Part shown: positions 44,792-52,919 of the stretch, in pieces | Numbering within the stretch: the stretch's first letter is position 1 | How the letters are laid out: the number at the start of each line of letters is the position of its first letter | Assembly (NCBI GenBank): GCA_035651455.1 | Contig: DASRFR010000003.1 | Span: 124,001-188,000, forward strand | Length of the DNA: 64,000 nt | Origin: DASRFR01 sp035651455 | Lineage (GTDB): Bacteria > Acidobacteriota > Terriglobia > Terriglobales > Acidobacteriaceae | Direction of reading: 5' to 3' | Made by a program: the position numbers and the translations under genes | Notes under the pieces: model-generated | Databases searched by the model: none | What the model was told of the DNA's origin: nothing | What the model saw: only the letters and a program-made list of their open reading frames with translations

Positions 44792-46228
44792 ATGCCGCGC
44801 TGTTTTTCTGCTCTGATCACACAAATCGCCATTCTCTTCGTGTTTGCTGTTTGCCTCTGCGGTCGCGCTGCCGCGCAGTATTTTGAGACACGGGGCGATT
44901 TTCCCGTGGGACCACCTTATGAACCGGTGGCGATTGCCATAGGCGACTTCAATCACGATGGCAAGCTTGATATTGCAGTGACGCCTTATCTGAGCAGCGC
45001 GCAGATCAGTGTCATGCTCGGCAAAGGCGATGGGACGTTCCAGACGCCGACAAATTATGCCGTCGAGCAGGAACCTGAAGGCATCGCGACGGGGGACCTG
45101 AACGGCGATGGGAACCTCGATCTCGTGGTGACGAACTTGTTGAGTAACAGCATCAGCGTGCTGCTGGGAAATGGTGACGGCACTTTTCAGCCAGCCAGGC
45201 ACATCAGCTTACACGGTTCGCCGGAAAAAGTCGCACTGGCTGACCTGAACAATGACGGGAACCTCGACATTGTGGTGGTCGACCAGGCCGTAACCACAAT
45301 CCTGGGAACTGGCGATGGAAACTTCCATTCGCTCGTGGATAACCGTTCGTTCGGAGGATTTGTGACAGCGCTCACCGTCGGCGACTTCAATCATGACGGC
45401 AACATGGACGTGGCAATCTGCGGCTCCTTTAAGACGAGCGACGCTGCTGGGGTTCTTCTGGGCAATGGTGACGGTACGCTCCAGCCCGCAGTCAACTATC
45501 TGGTCGGCTTCTCCCCGCAGTCCATCGTGACGGCAGACTTTAACCGCGATGGCAATCTCGACCTGGCGGTAGCTGCTCTCATTGGTGGAGCTTTCTACGT
45601 ACTGCCCGGCAACGGAGATGGCACGTTCCGAGCCGGTTCGGCTTACGCGGCTGGTTTCCCGACTTGGCTTGCCGTGGGTGACTTTAATCGGGACGGGATC
45701 CCGGATGTTGTTGTGGCCACCTCGTACACATTCTTGGTCGGCGAGATTACACCATTTCTTGGTAATGGCGACCGTACCTTTGTTGCCGGTCCAAACGTCG
45801 GTACTGGCAAGGAGCCAGCCTACGTTGCTACCGGCGACTTTAATGGCGACAAGCTTCCCGACGTCCTCGTCGCGGACAGTCTCCTAAGCTCAGTATTCTG
45901 CATTCTTAACACGGGCGTATTAGGATTTTCGCCGAGCACGCCACTGGTCTTTCCGCCACAGAAGGTGGGGACCACGAGCAGTCCGCAGACTGTGACGCTC
46001 ACCAATCACGGCGGGAGTTCGGTATCGATCTCCTCCATTGCCACCACCGGAGACTTTCATTGGAGCACGACTTCGTGTGGAAGTAGCTTGCCCGCCGGGG
46101 CGAGTTGCCAGATCAGCGTCACCTTCCAACCGCAAAAAGCGGGTACGCAACGCGGATATTTGAAAATCAACGACAGCGCCTCGTCCAAGATTCAGGTTGT
46201 GCTGCTCTCGGGACAGGGCACGCCCTGA
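44792..46228 (+). CDS. Exported FG-GAP/VCBS repeat protein with Hydin-type domain
   Basis: A 478-aa exported protein with a signal peptide (about 1-29). Seven FG-GAP/VCBS-type beta-propeller repeats follow, each with a 'GDFNHDGKLDIAV'-like calcium-binding loop. The C-terminal ASPM-SPD-2-Hydin-like beta sandwich (about 385-478) contains 'FPPQKVGTTSSPQTVTLTNHG' and SCQISVTFQP. Proteins of this plan are surface-exposed or secreted adhesins/binders in Acidobacteriota. GGAGG is just upstream of the ATG. A strong hairpin covers the stop codon. Confidence 0.9.
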   Translation: MPRCFSALITQIAILFVFAVCLCGRAAAQYFETRGDFPVGPPYEPVAIAIGDFNHDGKLDIAVTPYLSSAQISVMLGKGDGTFQTPTNYAVEQEPEGIATGDLNGDGNLDLVVTNLLSNSISVLLGNGDGTFQPARHISLHGSPEKVALADLNNDGNLDIVVVDQAVTTILGTGDGNFHSLVDNRSFGGFVTALTVGDFNHDGNMDVAICGSFKTSDAAGVLLGNGDGTLQPAVNYLVGFSPQSIVTADFNRDGNLDLAVAALIGGAFYVLPGNGDGTFRAGSAYAAGFPTWLAVGDFNRDGIPDVVVATSYTFLVGEITPFLGNGDRTFVAGPNVGTGKEPAYVATGDFNGDKLPDVLVADSLLSSVFCILNTGVLGFSPSTPLVFPPQKVGTTSSPQTVTLTNHGGSSVSISSIATTGDFHWSTTSCGSSLPAGASCQISVTFQPQKAGTQRGYLKINDSASSKIQVVLLSGQGTP

Positions 46229-46237
46229 GAGCAGCAC
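46199..46237. terminator. Strong hairpin over the FG-GAP stop codon
   Basis: GTGCTGCTCTC (46199-46209) pairs with GAGAGCAGCAC (46227-46237). GGG/CCC extends the stem past a single bulged base, giving about 14 bp in all. It covers the TGA stop at 46226-46228. No T-run follows in either direction; it lies between two convergent genes and may work as a bidirectional, Rho-assisted terminator. Confidence 0.6.
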
Positions 46238-46252
46238 GGTCATCTAGTCGTG

Positions 46253-47452
46253 TCAGTGGAACAGTTGGCATCTGCCGGATCCAGTTGTCATATCGGCGAG
46301 AATCGCGTTGTAGCCGGATTTCCCACCCAGCGCCGGCACATAGCTTCCGCTGCCCGCGACGTTTTCCTGGTTTGGGCAGGCTTCGACGGGATAGACAAAG
46401 TACTGCCTCCCGCTCGACGCTTGTCGGTGAAATAACTCGCTCTCTGGCGCAGAGTTGTTGGGACCTATGTTGCCTTGGAAGCTTCGGCACATCCACCCTC
46501 CGATAGAGGTGTTTTGATAATTGAAGATTGCGTTATTTGTGCCATTTACAATGCTCTGGTTCAGCCAGTTCTGGTTGGAGGTGGGACTCGTAGTTGTGCC
46601 CGGAATCGCGCAAGTCGGGTCCCCAGTCCACCCGCGAACACTGCTGGCATAGATTGAAATGTAGGAGGGTGACACAGACCAATCGGTTTCCCCGTTGCCC
46701 AGAACACAATGTGGATCGCTCGACCCGCAGATATCGACCGGAGTTGGCGGAACATCGGGCCCGTCTTCCTCGCAGCCCGCCCTGATGTCGCTGAAAACCG
46801 GGCCTGACAACAATTCAACCTTATCGAGCCACTGATAGGAGCCGTACCAGGCCAGAGCATAGCCAATGGCGCCTGCGCCGGCACTTGCGCCTTGCGCGCA
46901 CATGCCACCCGTCGGATGCAGGGTTGTGACGTCGTGGACATATTTCAGGAACGTGGCAGGCCGGCAGGCGGCGTATTGGACATTGGTTCCGCTGCCGGAT
47001 CCGGTATCTTCCCAGTCGCTGCTCCATTTGACTTGTACAATTTCGTAACCCGCGCTGAGATAGTCTTGGGCAAACGACATCTCTTCCGGTGTATCGGCAG
47101 GGCTGGTTCCGGGTCCACCGGAGAAGAAGGCGATCGTCCCGACCTGAGTAACCTTCGGCTTTCGGTACCCGTACGTAAATGCAAGGTTCTGTGTGTTGTT
47201 TCCATTATTGGCTCCGCAGTTCAAGACGATGGAATCTACACAGGTCATATCGCCTTGCGCGTCCTGAAACCAACCGGCGTTCATCGGACAAGGGTACCGG
47301 TTCGCGGAATCCTGAATCGTGCCAAGTTGCAGGTAACCTCCCGATTGAGCTTCCAAGTGAATAGCGACTAGAGAGAGAACGGACAACATCAGTAAGTGAA
47401 ACGAGCACCCCGCGAAGCATTCGTGTCTCCTCCTGCCGTGCTGAACGCGCAC
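46253..47452 (-). CDS. Secreted alpha/beta-hydrolase-like protein
   Basis: A 399-aa exported protein. A GASAGAG nucleophile elbow and an upstream FFSGGPGTSP oxyanion-type loop mark an alpha/beta hydrolase. Many cysteines suggest disulfides. The GTG start at 47452 gives a hydrophobic segment LLMLSVLSLVAIHLEAQ after 20 polar residues. A much better AGGAGGAGA ribosome-binding site (47426-47434) lies 5 nt before an ATG (codon ending 47420) that is in a different frame, so a frameshift in the signal-peptide region is possible. An in-frame ATG ends at 47389. Substrate unknown. It is convergent with the FG-GAP gene. Confidence 0.7.
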   Translation of the reverse strand: MRVQHGRRRHECFAGCSFHLLMLSVLSLVAIHLEAQSGGYLQLGTIQDSANRYPCPMNAGWFQDAQGDMTCVDSIVLNCGANNGNNTQNLAFTYGYRKPKVTQVGTIAFFSGGPGTSPADTPEEMSFAQDYLSAGYEIVQVKWSSDWEDTGSGSGTNVQYAACRPATFLKYVHDVTTLHPTGGMCAQGASAGAGAIGYALAWYGSYQWLDKVELLSGPVFSDIRAGCEEDGPDVPPTPVDICGSSDPHCVLGNGETDWSVSPSYISIYASSVRGWTGDPTCAIPGTTTSPTSNQNWLNQSIVNGTNNAIFNYQNTSIGGWMCRSFQGNIGPNNSAPESELFHRQASSGRQYFVYPVEACPNQENVAGSGSYVPALGGKSGYNAILADMTTGSGRCQLFH

Positions 47453-47643
47453 GAATAATGGCTAGAGTTGAGGTCGGCGACGTGGGTTGACGAGTCGGTT
47501 GAGGCGACTTTTGAACGCTGTTCGAAGTGGACGGCCAAAGCGGCAATGACCAACAGAGCGGGCGCACTGTAATTGTGAGCATCCTGTGATGTCAAGGAGA
47601 CTTTTTTCTTTACTTACAGTGCGCTGCTTCGCGCCTGCAGATT

Positions 47644-47672
47644 TTGCGCGATAGCAGTTCGCCTTTTACACT
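47644..47672 (+). promoter_or_regulatory. Candidate nadE promoter, leaderless arrangement
   Basis: TTGCGC (47644-47649), 17-nt spacer, TACACT (47667-47672). The GTG start is at 47679, six nt after the -10, where the transcript would begin. No ribosome-binding site is visible. Confidence 0.45.
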
Positions 47673-47678
47673 GGATGA

Positions 47679-49319
47679 GTGAAGATCGCTTTGGGACAGA
47701 TCAATCCGACGGTGGGAGATTTTTCTGGCAACTCGGCAAAAATCATTGATTTTTCCCATCGCGCCCAGGCCCGTGGGGCGGGACTGATCCTTTTCCCCGA
47801 ACTCTCTATCTGCGGGTACCCTCCACGGGACTTAGTGGAGCGCCCGTCGTTCGTCGCACGCAATCGTGAGACCGCGGAGAGGATTGCAGCCCAGACGCGC
47901 GGCATCACGGTAGTCTGCGGCCTGGTGACTCCTGCCAAAGCGGAAACTGGCAAGTCGGTGATGAATTCCGCGACCGTGCTGAAGGATGGCGGGATTGCCT
48001 TTGTGCAATCCAAGATGCTGCTGCCCACCTACGACGTGTTTGACGAGATGCGAAACTTTGCCCCGGCCGCAAGCCAGCAATTATTTCCCTTCTGCGGCAA
48101 GCAAATGGCGTTGACCATTTGTGAGGACGCCTGGAATGACAAGCATTTCTGGAACAAGCGGCTGTATGGGTTTGACCCGGTCGAAGCGCTGATTGGGGAG
48201 GGCGGTAATTTCGTCTTAAACATTTCGGCTTCGCCGTTCTGGGTGGGCAAGCGTGAGTTCCGGCGCGAGATGCTCGCCACTATGGCGCGAAACGATAAAG
48301 TAGCGGTTGCCATGGTGAACCAGGTCGGAGGAAATGACAGCCTGGTGTTTGACGGATCGAGCCAGGTGATTGCGCCGGACGGAAGAGTAGTCGCGCAGGG
48401 CAAGTCATTCGAAGAAGATCTGATTTTGTTTGATCCGAACGAACTCACTGGCGAGATGCACGACCAGATCGAAGGCGATGAAGCAAGCGCTTACGCCGCC
48501 CTGGTACTGGGTACACGCGATTACGTTCATAAATGCGGGTTCCGCCAGGTGATCGTAGGCTTGAGCGGAGGTATAGATTCAGCCCTGACAGCGGTGATCG
48601 CCGCTGACGCGGTGGGGCCGGAAAACGTGATTGGCGTCGGCCTGCCGGGACCATATTCCTCTCCCGGTTCTATCGAGGATGCGCGGGAACTCGCGCACAA
48701 TCTGGGGATTCGCTTTGAAGTACTGTCGATCGACACCGTGTTTGCCGACTACCGCAAGATTCTGAGCAAAGTGTTTGCTGGATGCAAAGAAGATGAAACG
48801 GAAGAAAATTTGCAATCGCGCGCGCGCGGCACTCTACTGATGGCCCTGTCAAATAAATTCGGAGCGCTGGTACTTTCGACCGGAAACAAGAGCGAACTTG
48901 CTGTCGGCTACTGCACCATGTACGGCGACATGGTAGGTGGCCTGGCGGTGATTTCCGATGTGCCCAAAACAATGGTGTACCGCCTCAGCCATTTTGTGAA
49001 TTCGCGGCGCGCGGTCATTCCCCAAGCCAGCCTGGAGAAGCCGCCGTCGGCGGAATTGCGCCCTGACCAGAAGGACAGCGACACACTCCCGCCGTACGAG
49101 GTGCTCGATGCCATTCTCGAGGATTACATCGAGGAATTGCATTGCGCCGAGCGGATCGCGTCCGATCACAAGCTGGACATAACGCTGGTGCGCAAGGTAG
49201 TCCGCATGGTGGATCGCAACGAATATAAACGGCAACAGGCGGCGCCAGGTCTCAAGATTTCCGCTAAAGCATTTGGCTATGGCCGCCGCTTTCCGATCGC
49301 AGCCAAATCCGACGTGTAA
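47679..49319 (+). CDS. nadE: Glutamine-dependent NAD+ synthetase
   Basis: A 546-aa NAD+ synthetase that amidates deamido-NAD with glutamine-derived ammonia. The N-terminal nitrilase-like domain carries FPELSICGYPPRDL, a lysine in VQSKMLLPTYDVFDE and nucleophile Cys148 in LTICEDAWND. The C-terminal synthetase has the pyrophosphatase loop SGGIDS (296-301), followed by GVGLPGPYSSP and LSTGNKSELAVGYCTMYGDM. Start GTG; the mRNA may be leaderless. Divergent from the hydrolase gene and 28 bp upstream of the DsbA-like gene. Confidence 0.95.
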   Translation: MKIALGQINPTVGDFSGNSAKIIDFSHRAQARGAGLILFPELSICGYPPRDLVERPSFVARNRETAERIAAQTRGITVVCGLVTPAKAETGKSVMNSATVLKDGGIAFVQSKMLLPTYDVFDEMRNFAPAASQQLFPFCGKQMALTICEDAWNDKHFWNKRLYGFDPVEALIGEGGNFVLNISASPFWVGKREFRREMLATMARNDKVAVAMVNQVGGNDSLVFDGSSQVIAPDGRVVAQGKSFEEDLILFDPNELTGEMHDQIEGDEASAYAALVLGTRDYVHKCGFRQVIVGLSGGIDSALTAVIAADAVGPENVIGVGLPGPYSSPGSIEDARELAHNLGIRFEVLSIDTVFADYRKILSKVFAGCKEDETEENLQSRARGTLLMALSNKFGALVLSTGNKSELAVGYCTMYGDMVGGLAVISDVPKTMVYRLSHFVNSRRAVIPQASLEKPPSAELRPDQKDSDTLPPYEVLDAILEDYIEELHCAERIASDHKLDITLVRKVVRMVDRNEYKRQQAAPGLKISAKAFGYGRRFPIAAKSDV

Positions 49320-49347
49320 GATTTTGATTCATATCCGAAAGGAATGC

Positions 49348-50259
49348 ATGCAGCGCAAAATTGCCAACCTGATTCTTGTTCTAACCCTCGCCGGAGTGTC
49401 CGGCGCCCAGCAGAAGGTTGCAGCGAAACATGCGGCCACGACGCAGGCGGAGAAGACGTCGCCGTCTGCCGGCGGCGTGAACCTGCCTTCCGAAGAGACG
49501 GTGAACAGCTTTATGCAGCAGACCTTCGGTTACGATCCGCAATTGAGCTGGAAAGTCACGTCGATCAAGCCCGCGGAAGCGAGGGGTTTGGCCGAGGTTT
49601 CAGTGCTGGTGACGGGTCCGCAGGGAGTACAGAACCTGGTGTTCTACACCACGGCTGATGCCAAGCACGCCATCGCCGGCGACCTGATGCCTTTTGGTGC
49701 GAAGCCGTTCGAGGAGACCAGGGAGAAGCTGGCGAAGGGAGTCAATGGGCCAACCCGCGGTCCGGCCAACAGCAAAATCATGATTGTCGAGTTCAGCGAC
49801 CTGCAGTGTCCGCATTGCAAGCAAGCGCAGCCGGTCGTGGATAAGCTGCTGGCGGATGAACCGCAGGCGAAATTTGTTTTCCAGAATTTCCCTTTGCCCT
49901 CGCATGATTGGGCAGCCAAGGCGGCGGCCTATGCCGACTGCGTGGGCCGCGCCTCGACTGATGCTTTCTGGAAGTTTGTCCAGAAGACATACGATGACCA
50001 GGCGAATATCACGAGTTCCAACGCCGACGAGAAGCTGACCGCTATTGCTGACGCTTCCGGCGTCAAAGGAGCCGATATAGCCGCCTGCGCTGCGAAGCCC
50101 GAAACCACCGCCAGGCTAGAGCACTCGCTCGCATTGGGGAAAGAAGTGGGAGTGAACGGCACGCCGACTTTGTTTGTCAACGGCAGGAGAATTGGGAATC
50201 TTGGAATTCCTCAGGAAACACTCAAGCAGCTGGTGGACTTCGAAGGCAAGCAGCCATAG
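49348..50259 (+). CDS. Exported DsbA-family thioredoxin-fold protein
   Basis: A 303-aa exported protein: signal peptide (about 1-20, LILVLTLAGVSGAQ), a linker, an N-terminal region (about 50-130), and a DsbA/DsbG-type thioredoxin domain with active site C154-P-H-C157 in DLQCPHCKQA. A cis-proline loop GTPTLFVNG follows. The redox role in the periplasm is inferred from the motif. The ATG at 49348 has AAAGGA before it; the in-frame extension to 49273 overlaps nadE and lacks a signal peptide. It may be co-transcribed with nadE. Confidence 0.9.
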   Translation: MQRKIANLILVLTLAGVSGAQQKVAAKHAATTQAEKTSPSAGGVNLPSEETVNSFMQQTFGYDPQLSWKVTSIKPAEARGLAEVSVLVTGPQGVQNLVFYTTADAKHAIAGDLMPFGAKPFEETREKLAKGVNGPTRGPANSKIMIVEFSDLQCPHCKQAQPVVDKLLADEPQAKFVFQNFPLPSHDWAAKAAAYADCVGRASTDAFWKFVQKTYDDQANITSSNADEKLTAIADASGVKGADIAACAAKPETTARLEHSLALGKEVGVNGTPTLFVNGRRIGNLGIPQETLKQLVDFEGKQP

Positions 50260-50281
50260 CCGAAGCTTGCGTGGGCTGCGG

Positions 50282-52171
50282 TTAGTGAGCGATGAACGCG
50301 GCCGCGCCGGCAGCCCCCGTACCACTGCCGCCTGTAACCCAGATTTCGTTGACGGCATTTTGTTCCGGTGAGCTCAGCACATGAGGCGTGATGACGATGA
50401 GCAATTCGTCGTCGTCCTCCTGCTTGTTCTCCGTACTGGTGACGCGATTGAGTCCCGGCACGCGGGCCGCACCGGGCAAGCCGCTCAGGCTGCGTGATTC
50501 GCTGCGCGAGAGAGAGCCCGCCACTACAGCCGGTTCACCATCCTTCAAGGTGATGCTCCCCTTGTACTCCCGGTTGGATATCACCGGTACGCCATTTAAA
50601 TTTTGAGTGCCCAATGAACGTAGCTGCAGTTCGAGTTGCAGACTGACATCCAGGTTGGAGTGAATAATGGGCTTCGCCTTCAGGTTGAGTCCCAGGTCTT
50701 CATAGTTGAAAGAGGGAAAGGCGGGTGTGAAGCTGTTGTTCTGGATAACCTGGGATATGGCCGGCGTATTGAAAATCGGCGCGAAGCTGGCGTTCAGAAT
50801 CGGGTATTTACTGCCAAGATGGAAAGTCGCATCTTTGCTCTGCGAGGCGCGAATGGTCGCGTGCTCCAGGTTACGAATTGAGCTCTCGTTTAGCGAGAGC
50901 GTGGCGCTCAAGGTGTCGAGGCTCAGTCCCATGAGCGTGAGCCCGCCACCAAAGGTGGCGATCGGCTGACTGAAAATCGAGTTCTGCTGGCTCTGCAACT
51001 GCGCCAGCAACGCCGAAAGCGACGTGCTGCCCGCCTGGTTGATACCGCCGCCCGCGATCAACTGGTTGATGAGGTCCTGGATGTTCTGTCCACCGAGCGC
51101 CAGCAACGCGGCGGCGGGAATATTAAAAAGCTTGAATTGACTAGGAATGTGAACCCCAATCGCGCGGGTAAAGGTATGGCTCACTTCAAAAGTCTTGATG
51201 TCGAGCAGTACTTCCGGGCGGCCGGAGCTCAGGTAGCCCAGAAAACGCGTGGCTGCTTCCAGACTGGCCCAAGGGGCGCGCATGGTGATGGTGCTGGTAC
51301 GGACTTGTTGCATGATGTAGCGCACTTCGAACAGCACGCGCAGCGCATTGGTAATGTCATTCAGCTCCTGCGGAGTACTGATATCCGCAATATAGAAGGT
51401 GCGCATCCCCATGCGGTCGAATAAGCGGTGATTCTCGGGACTGTCAGCCAGGACGAGCATCTGCTTCGAATCCAGTGGCGTCCAGAAAGTTTTCGTCACG
51501 ATGGCTACGGCGCGCATGGCGCGGTAAAAATCCACATTCTGGATATCGAATTGCACGTTTCGGTTCTGAACGGAATCATCAAAGGTCGCGTTTACGCCAA
51601 AGACCGCGGCTATTTGTGTGAGCAATTCCCGCGAGTTCCCCGTGTAATGAAAATCCGCGCGCTGGTCCAGCGGGGCCAACTTGATTTCTCCCGAGTCGGC
51701 GATTACCAACGGAGCGGGGGACGAGGGTGGAGCCTCCGGACCGACGGCAGCCTGGAGTTGTTGCTGGGCGAACTGATTATCAGGGTCGAGTTGGAGCGCG
51801 GCGCGGAATTCACCGAGCGCCTCCACGTTGCGGCCTTGCGTAAGGTGGGCATTACCGCTTTTAAGATATTGCGAAACCAGTTGCGCGCGCAGAAGCTCGC
51901 GGGCAGTCACGTACTCGAGATCGCGAGGAACCAGTTGCGCCGCCTTATCGAATTCAACATAGGCCTGATCCAGTTGATGGTTCTTCTGCAATTTCAACCC
52001 ATGGTGGAAGGCAAGCTTCGCGTCTTTCAGGTCTTTGGAGCTGCCGGTGCAGGCAGGCGCGCCAGGAACACCGTCGACGCACGGGATCGAAGGGGCCGTT
52101 GTGGGTTGGTCCGCGGCAACGGCGCCGATTACCAGCAGTGCCGGCAATAAAAAGTGGGCCAGGCGGTGCAC
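50282..52171 (-). CDS. TPR-containing secretin-family protein (type II/III secretion-like)
   Basis: A 629-aa exported protein. A signal peptide covers about 1-20. TPR-like helices (about 50-145) precede an N1/STN-type domain (about 165-265) and a secretin core (about 330-610) with 'GVPVISNREYKGSITLKDGEPAVVAGSL', typical of GspD/PilQ relatives. It ends without the long S-domain. No pilus or secretion partners lie beside it. Start GTG; TACAAT lies 11 nt upstream, with no ribosome-binding site. Convergent with the DsbA-like gene (22 bp). Confidence 0.85.
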   Translation of the reverse strand: MHRLAHFLLPALLVIGAVAADQPTTAPSIPCVDGVPGAPACTGSSKDLKDAKLAFHHGLKLQKNHQLDQAYVEFDKAAQLVPRDLEYVTARELLRAQLVSQYLKSGNAHLTQGRNVEALGEFRAALQLDPDNQFAQQQLQAAVGPEAPPSSPAPLVIADSGEIKLAPLDQRADFHYTGNSRELLTQIAAVFGVNATFDDSVQNRNVQFDIQNVDFYRAMRAVAIVTKTFWTPLDSKQMLVLADSPENHRLFDRMGMRTFYIADISTPQELNDITNALRVLFEVRYIMQQVRTSTITMRAPWASLEAATRFLGYLSSGRPEVLLDIKTFEVSHTFTRAIGVHIPSQFKLFNIPAAALLALGGQNIQDLINQLIAGGGINQAGSTSLSALLAQLQSQQNSIFSQPIATFGGGLTLMGLSLDTLSATLSLNESSIRNLEHATIRASQSKDATFHLGSKYPILNASFAPIFNTPAISQVIQNNSFTPAFPSFNYEDLGLNLKAKPIIHSNLDVSLQLELQLRSLGTQNLNGVPVISNREYKGSITLKDGEPAVVAGSLSRSESRSLSGLPGAARVPGLNRVTSTENKQEDDDELLIVITPHVLSSPEQNAVNEIWVTGGSGTGAAGAAAFIAH

Positions 52172-52627
52172 AGGGGTAAGGAATTGTAACCTGAAGATCG
52201 GTGAAGTCGACGGTTCTTGCGGGCAGAGTGAACTTCGAGAATCATGAGATGAGCGTAAGCGTTCGGGCCGTAAGCGACCGGTTCGAAAGCAGTTCTGATG
52301 TCATCTGAAGGATTCCCGAACAGATAAATCGACTCGCAAACTAATACTTGACGACCCCGGTAATCCCAGCTACATTATTTCGTTCCACGGACAACACTTT
52401 CAGTCTGATGGCCGTCCTGAAGAACCTCTACGTACCTTTTAAAGGCTAAAAACCCATAAAATTGAGCAACTTTGGGACCTCGTGGAGCATCATTATGAGT
52501 GACTTAGGCATCCCGTTCTAAAACCCATCCGAATTCCAGTGAGGTGGCAGCCCAGGGTGGGCGTCCGTCACAGTGGGGCGGAGAGGATGGGACCTGTGGC
52601 GAACTTCATACCAGGAGAAAGACAGAA
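52172..52627. other. Intergenic region with omega-like/rho operon leader
   Basis: 456 bp without a supported gene. The left end holds the minus-strand secretin promoter region (TACAAT on the minus strand at 52183-52188). The right part holds a promoter at 52348-52376 and the leader of about 245 nt before the omega-like gene. An 8-codon ORF (52494-52520) occurs in the leader, with no good ribosome-binding site; probably chance. Confidence 0.4.
52348..52376 (+). promoter_or_regulatory. Sigma-70-type promoter for the omega-like/rho unit
   Basis: TTGACG (52348-52353), a 17-nt spacer, TACATT (52371-52376): five and four of six consensus matches with ideal spacing. The resulting leader is about 245 nt, long enough for regulation such as Rho autoregulation. 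Confidence 0.55.
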
Positions 52628-52843
52628 ATGCGTTCTGATCGCGTTTTTGACGCTTTACATACTTTGCGAAACCGTTATATGCTCTGCCAGCTTGCGTCAA
52701 AGGCTACCCGCAAGTTTCACAAGCCAAATACCAGGATCCAGGAAACGATGAACGAGGTTCTGGACAGGATTGCGGGTTCTGAGCGGCAGTCGGTTCTCGC
52801 GGAACCAGAACATTTTGCCGAGGCGCAACGGCGGGCTGCTTAA
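52628..52843 (+). CDS. Small RNA polymerase omega-like protein
   Basis: A 71-aa protein beginning MRSDRVFDALHTLRNRYMLCQLAS, followed by KATRKFHKPNTRIQ and a helical acid-rich tail. The spacing 'NR..L...A.KA.R' resembles the RpoZ/Rpb6 omega core, in which a conserved NR is followed by an A.K..R helix. The rest is shorter than typical omega, so this is a pattern-based suggestion. AGGAG is 11 nt before the ATG. It lies 76 bp upstream of rho and shares its promoter, supporting a transcription-related role. A longer in-frame ORF from 52544 is unsupported. Confidence 0.6.
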   Translation: MRSDRVFDALHTLRNRYMLCQLASKATRKFHKPNTRIQETMNEVLDRIAGSERQSVLAEPEHFAEAQRRAA

Positions 52844-52919
52844 TCCCCAGTCCCGCCGCCTGCCTCGCGTGGTGCCAGTCTTCCCCAAGCGCCCCCCCGA
52901 TTATCTCCCGTAGGTGACT

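Noticed and set aside
51428..52150. 240-aa plus-strand frame opposite the secretin gene
   Set aside because: Shadow of the TPR-secretin gene; no initiation signal.
52494..52520. 8-codon ORF in the leader of the omega-like/rho unit
   Set aside because: No ribosome-binding site and too short to distinguish from chance.
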